This document shows positions 7,289-9,351 of a DNA stretch of 9,351 nt, in pieces. Each line of letters begins with the position of its first letter. Within the stretch, counting starts at the first letter, position 1. The notes under the pieces were generated by a model. It was not told the DNA's origin and ran no database searches. It saw nothing but the letters and a program-made list of their open reading frames with translations. The DNA comes from an uncultured bacterium (lineage in GTDB: Bacteria > UBP6 > UBA1177 > JAKLFG01): NCBI GenBank assembly GCA_938048925.1, contig CALITV010000106.1:1-9351 (forward strand), read 5' to 3'. The translations under genes were made by a program, and so were the position numbers.

Positions 7289-8694
7289 GTCGGTCGGGTG
7301 AGTCGCTCGATGATCCGGAAGAAGAACAGAAGATTCACGAGGACAACCGCCGTGGGGAGCAAAAGAATAAGGACGACCGCGTCACGCGGAAGGAAGTTGT
7401 GAATATCGAAGAAAAGGGTGAGCGGAAAGACGAGGGTACCCCACCGGAGCCACACCGCGGGAACTCCTTCGGCGAAGAGCGGTAGAATCGCGATGAGATA
7501 CCAACCGTGGAACCGAAGGGCGGTAAAACAGATAACGAGCGTCATGATGCGCAGAAAGACGAGATAAGGGCGATCGCCGGCACGCATGAGGCGGTATATC
7601 TGCCAGAGGGATGCCGCGCCGACCAGCGCGATGAGCGCGATACGGATTCCGTTTTCGAGGATCGGTCGTAACGGCTCCGCCGCCGGAACGAGCGTCGCCA
7701 GCCCGTAGGGAATGAGGTAGACGGCGTTGTTCATCGGCTCTTCCAGAAAGAGCGGGCCGTAGAGAGCGGTGACCGTTTCCCAGCCGCGCCAATAGGGGGA
7801 GTGCAGGAGAACGGAGAGCAGTGCGGCGCCGAATATCGCGGCGCCGAAGAGCGCCGTTTCCTTGAGAGTATGCGGCGCTTGCCGCCACCAGACGAGCAGG
7901 AAGAGAATGACGAGGGGGAGCGTATAGAACTTGACCTGTAGGGCGAGCGTGAGCAGGAGGACGGCGAGCAAGAAGCGGTGGTGCGCAAGCGCCAGAAGTG
8001 CCGCGGTGAGGAAAAGGAGGGCGAACAGATCGTTGTGTCCCTGCCCCGGTCCCTGTGTCCACAGAATAGGGCACAAGAGAATGAGTGGCGCTGCAGGGCC
8101 GTTTTCGGTGCCGAACCGGCGCAAAAGGAGCGTTGCAGCGTCACAGAAAAGAAGAAAAGCGGCCATGGCGAGCACCTTCCACGCAAAGATTCCCGCCAGC
8201 GGGGTCCCACCGCCGATGAAGGCGGCGAACTGGGCGATCGAAATGGCGGCCGGTCCGTATTTACAGTAGGGACCGTCGGCCCAGATGGCCGGGATGAACG
8301 AATGGTAGGTCGTTTCCCGGAGAAATGTATGATCGAGATAAGGATTTATCCCTCGGAGCGGCGCCTCGCCGCAAGAGAGATATATGAAGATATCGTTGGA
8401 GAGAAGCGGAAGCGCGAAAAACGAGATGACCCCGAGCCATTTTGCAAGCCGCACTGTCTGTGTGACGGAAAGATCCTTTGTCTCGGCGAGAAGGATTGCG
8501 TTACGATAGCCGTAGAACGAAAGGGCGACCGCCGCGGCGAAAAGGACGCCGATCACCTCGGCGATAGGAAGCGGGAAAAAGAGGGCGTCAAGGGCGAAGG
8601 TGCCGGTGAGGGCAAAATGGAGGTAAGAAATGATAGTGATCAGCCCAGCCGAAACGAGAAGGGGTAGGTGTACCCGTCGGTAGAGCGGTGTCAT
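7285..8694 (-). CDS. GT-C fold polyprenyl-phosphate-dependent glycosyltransferase, MptA/MptB-like membrane protein
   Basis: This 469-residue integral membrane protein has roughly a dozen hydrophobic segments. The first extracytoplasmic loop carries SNDIFIYLSCGEAPLRGINPY (99-119), with D101 as the likely catalytic or metal-binding acid, followed by KYGPAAISIAQF (145-156). This resembles the D-I-x-x-Y...G-x-NPY and YGP pattern of MptA/MptB and related GT-C enzymes, which use polyprenyl-phosphate sugars to extend glycans on the outer face of the membrane. Other family-like motifs are GQGHNDLFALLFL (217-229), LQVKFYTLPL (252-261) and RFHGWYLIAILPLF (394-407). The sugar and acceptor cannot be read from sequence. 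The gene begins 16 bp after the spermidine synthase stop with no clear Shine-Dalgarno, and ends in a 4 bp overlap with the hydrolase-like gene. The general GT-C assignment is firm; the exact subfamily is less so. Confidence 0.8.
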   Translation of the reverse strand: MTPLYRRVHLPLLVSAGLITIISYLHFALTGTFALDALFFPLPIAEVIGVLFAAAVALSFYGYRNAILLAETKDLSVTQTVRLAKWLGVISFFALPLLSNDIFIYLSCGEAPLRGINPYLDHTFLRETTYHSFIPAIWADGPYCKYGPAAISIAQFAAFIGGGTPLAGIFAWKVLAMAAFLLFCDAATLLLRRFGTENGPAAPLILLCPILWTQGPGQGHNDLFALLFLTAALLALAHHRFLLAVLLLTLALQVKFYTLPLVILFLLVWWRQAPHTLKETALFGAAIFGAALLSVLLHSPYWRGWETVTALYGPLFLEEPMNNAVYLIPYGLATLVPAAEPLRPILENGIRIALIALVGAASLWQIYRLMRAGDRPYLVFLRIMTLVICFTALRFHGWYLIAILPLFAEGVPAVWLRWGTLVFPLTLFFDIHNFLPRDAVVLILLLPTAVVLVNLLFFFRIIERLTRPT

Positions 8695-8710
8695 GGCGAA
8701 TGATATCGGG

Positions 8711-9351
8711 TCATCGGTTGGTCACGATATGGCGCACGAAGTTCGGAAGCGAGAGCGCTCCGCGGTGGATGTCGAGATTGTAGTAACGGCACTGCTCGGC
8801 GATGCGGCGGCTGCGCTCCTCGTCGAAATGTTCGAGGCGGACGGTGTCGGAGGCGGCGCTGATCGTCCAGAATCCTGAAGGGTAGAGCGGAATCATCGCG
8901 ATGTAGGTCTGCACATGGGAAAAGGCGGCGGCCATTGCCGCGGTCATCGAGCGCATCGTTTCTTCATAGTACCAGGGACTCTCGCTTTGTGAGACCATGA
9001 TGCCACCGGGCCTCAGCGCTTTCTTCACGAGACGGTAGTAGTCCTCCTTGAAGAGCGCCACGCCGGGACCGACCGGGTCGGAAGAATCGGTGATGATGAC
9101 ATCGAACGAGTGTTCGTGACGCTGCATGAACGAAAATCCGTCTTCGAAATGGCAGCGAACGCGTGGGTCATGCAGACCGGCGGTAGTGTGAGGAAAATAA
9201 ATCTCGCAGAGGCGGGTGACCCGCTCATCTACCTCGCACAATACCGCCTCTTGTATTGTTTCGTGCCGGAGTATCTCGCGGATCGCGCCGCCGTCGCCAC
9301 CGCCGACCACCAGTACGCGCTCCGGATGCGGGTGAGTGCAGAGCGGCACAT
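8711..9351 (-). CDS. speE: Spermidine synthase (polyamine aminopropyltransferase), N-terminus cut by window edge
   Basis: This cytoplasmic enzyme transfers an aminopropyl group from decarboxylated S-adenosylmethionine to putrescine, giving spermidine. The frame is open at the right edge and 212 complete codons are visible; compared with the B. subtilis enzyme (about 276 residues) some 70 N-terminal residues are missing. The GTG at 9347-9349 is the internal Val of the family motif HVPL, not a start. Visible motifs are RVLVVGGGDGGAIREIL (nucleotide binding), CEVDERV (acidic residue contacting the substrate), ITDSSDPVGP (catalytic Asp region), SQSESPWYYEE, and IPLYPSGFWT, where the family usually has PTYPSG. 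The C-terminal YYNLDIHRGALSLPNFVRHI is also typical. The gene is complete at its 3' end and is followed closely by the GT-C gene, so it may head or belong to that unit. A decarboxylase gene (speD/speH) could lie upstream, outside the window. Confidence 0.93.
   Translation of the reverse strand, partial: VPLCTHPHPERVLVVGGGDGGAIREILRHETIQEAVLCEVDERVTRLCEIYFPHTTAGLHDPRVRCHFEDGFSFMQRHEHSFDVIITDSSDPVGPGVALFKEDYYRLVKKALRPGGIMVSQSESPWYYEETMRSMTAAMAAAFSHVQTYIAMIPLYPSGFWTISAASDTVRLEHFDEERSRRIAEQCRYYNLDIHRGALSLPNFVRHIVTNR

Overview
The window is a gene-dense, moderately GC-rich bacterial chromosomal segment with no mobile element, RNA gene or CRISPR array that I can see. The only non-coding stretches are short: about 31 bp between the two convergent genes, 80 bp ahead of the lipoprotein gene and 16 bp ahead of the glycosyltransferase gene. 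The best clue to the organism is the lipoprotein at 3546-5162. It joins a MopE-type Cys/Asp-rich metal-binding segment to a 'choice-of-anchor L' domain, a combination I associate with Myxococcota and other former Deltaproteobacteria or related uncultured lineages. The MEP-pathway gene ispG and the lipobox also fit a Gram-negative bacterium. I cannot place it more precisely.

Layout. On the + strand, the last 21 codons of an unidentified gene (1-66) overlap by 4 bp the start of ispG (63-1151), an iron-sulfur enzyme of isoprenoid synthesis. All remaining genes are on the - strand and converge on ispG. In transcription order (right to left) they are: spermidine synthase (8711-9351, N-terminus cut by the window edge); a multi-membrane-span GT-C glycosyltransferase of the MptA/MptB type (7285-8694); a membrane-anchored protein with two alpha/beta-hydrolase-like domains that look catalytically degraded (5243-7288); a promoter-bearing gap; the Cys/Asp-rich surface lipoprotein (3546-5162); and a long PrkA-type AAA+ 'serine protein kinase' (1183-3546).

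How they fit together. The - strand genes appear to form two transcription units. The first is speE, GT-C and hydrolase-like (16 bp gap, then a 4 bp ATGA overlap), combining polyamine synthesis with two envelope proteins. The second is lipoprotein and PrkA-like (stop and start overlap as TGATG). It has its own sigma-70-like promoter and a strong ribosome binding site in front of the lipoprotein. The most unusual features are the tight coupling of a probable outer-membrane lipoprotein to a cytoplasmic AAA+ kinase/ATPase, and the tandem pseudo-hydrolase encoded with a GT-C transferase. All functional links between neighbours are inferences from gene order.
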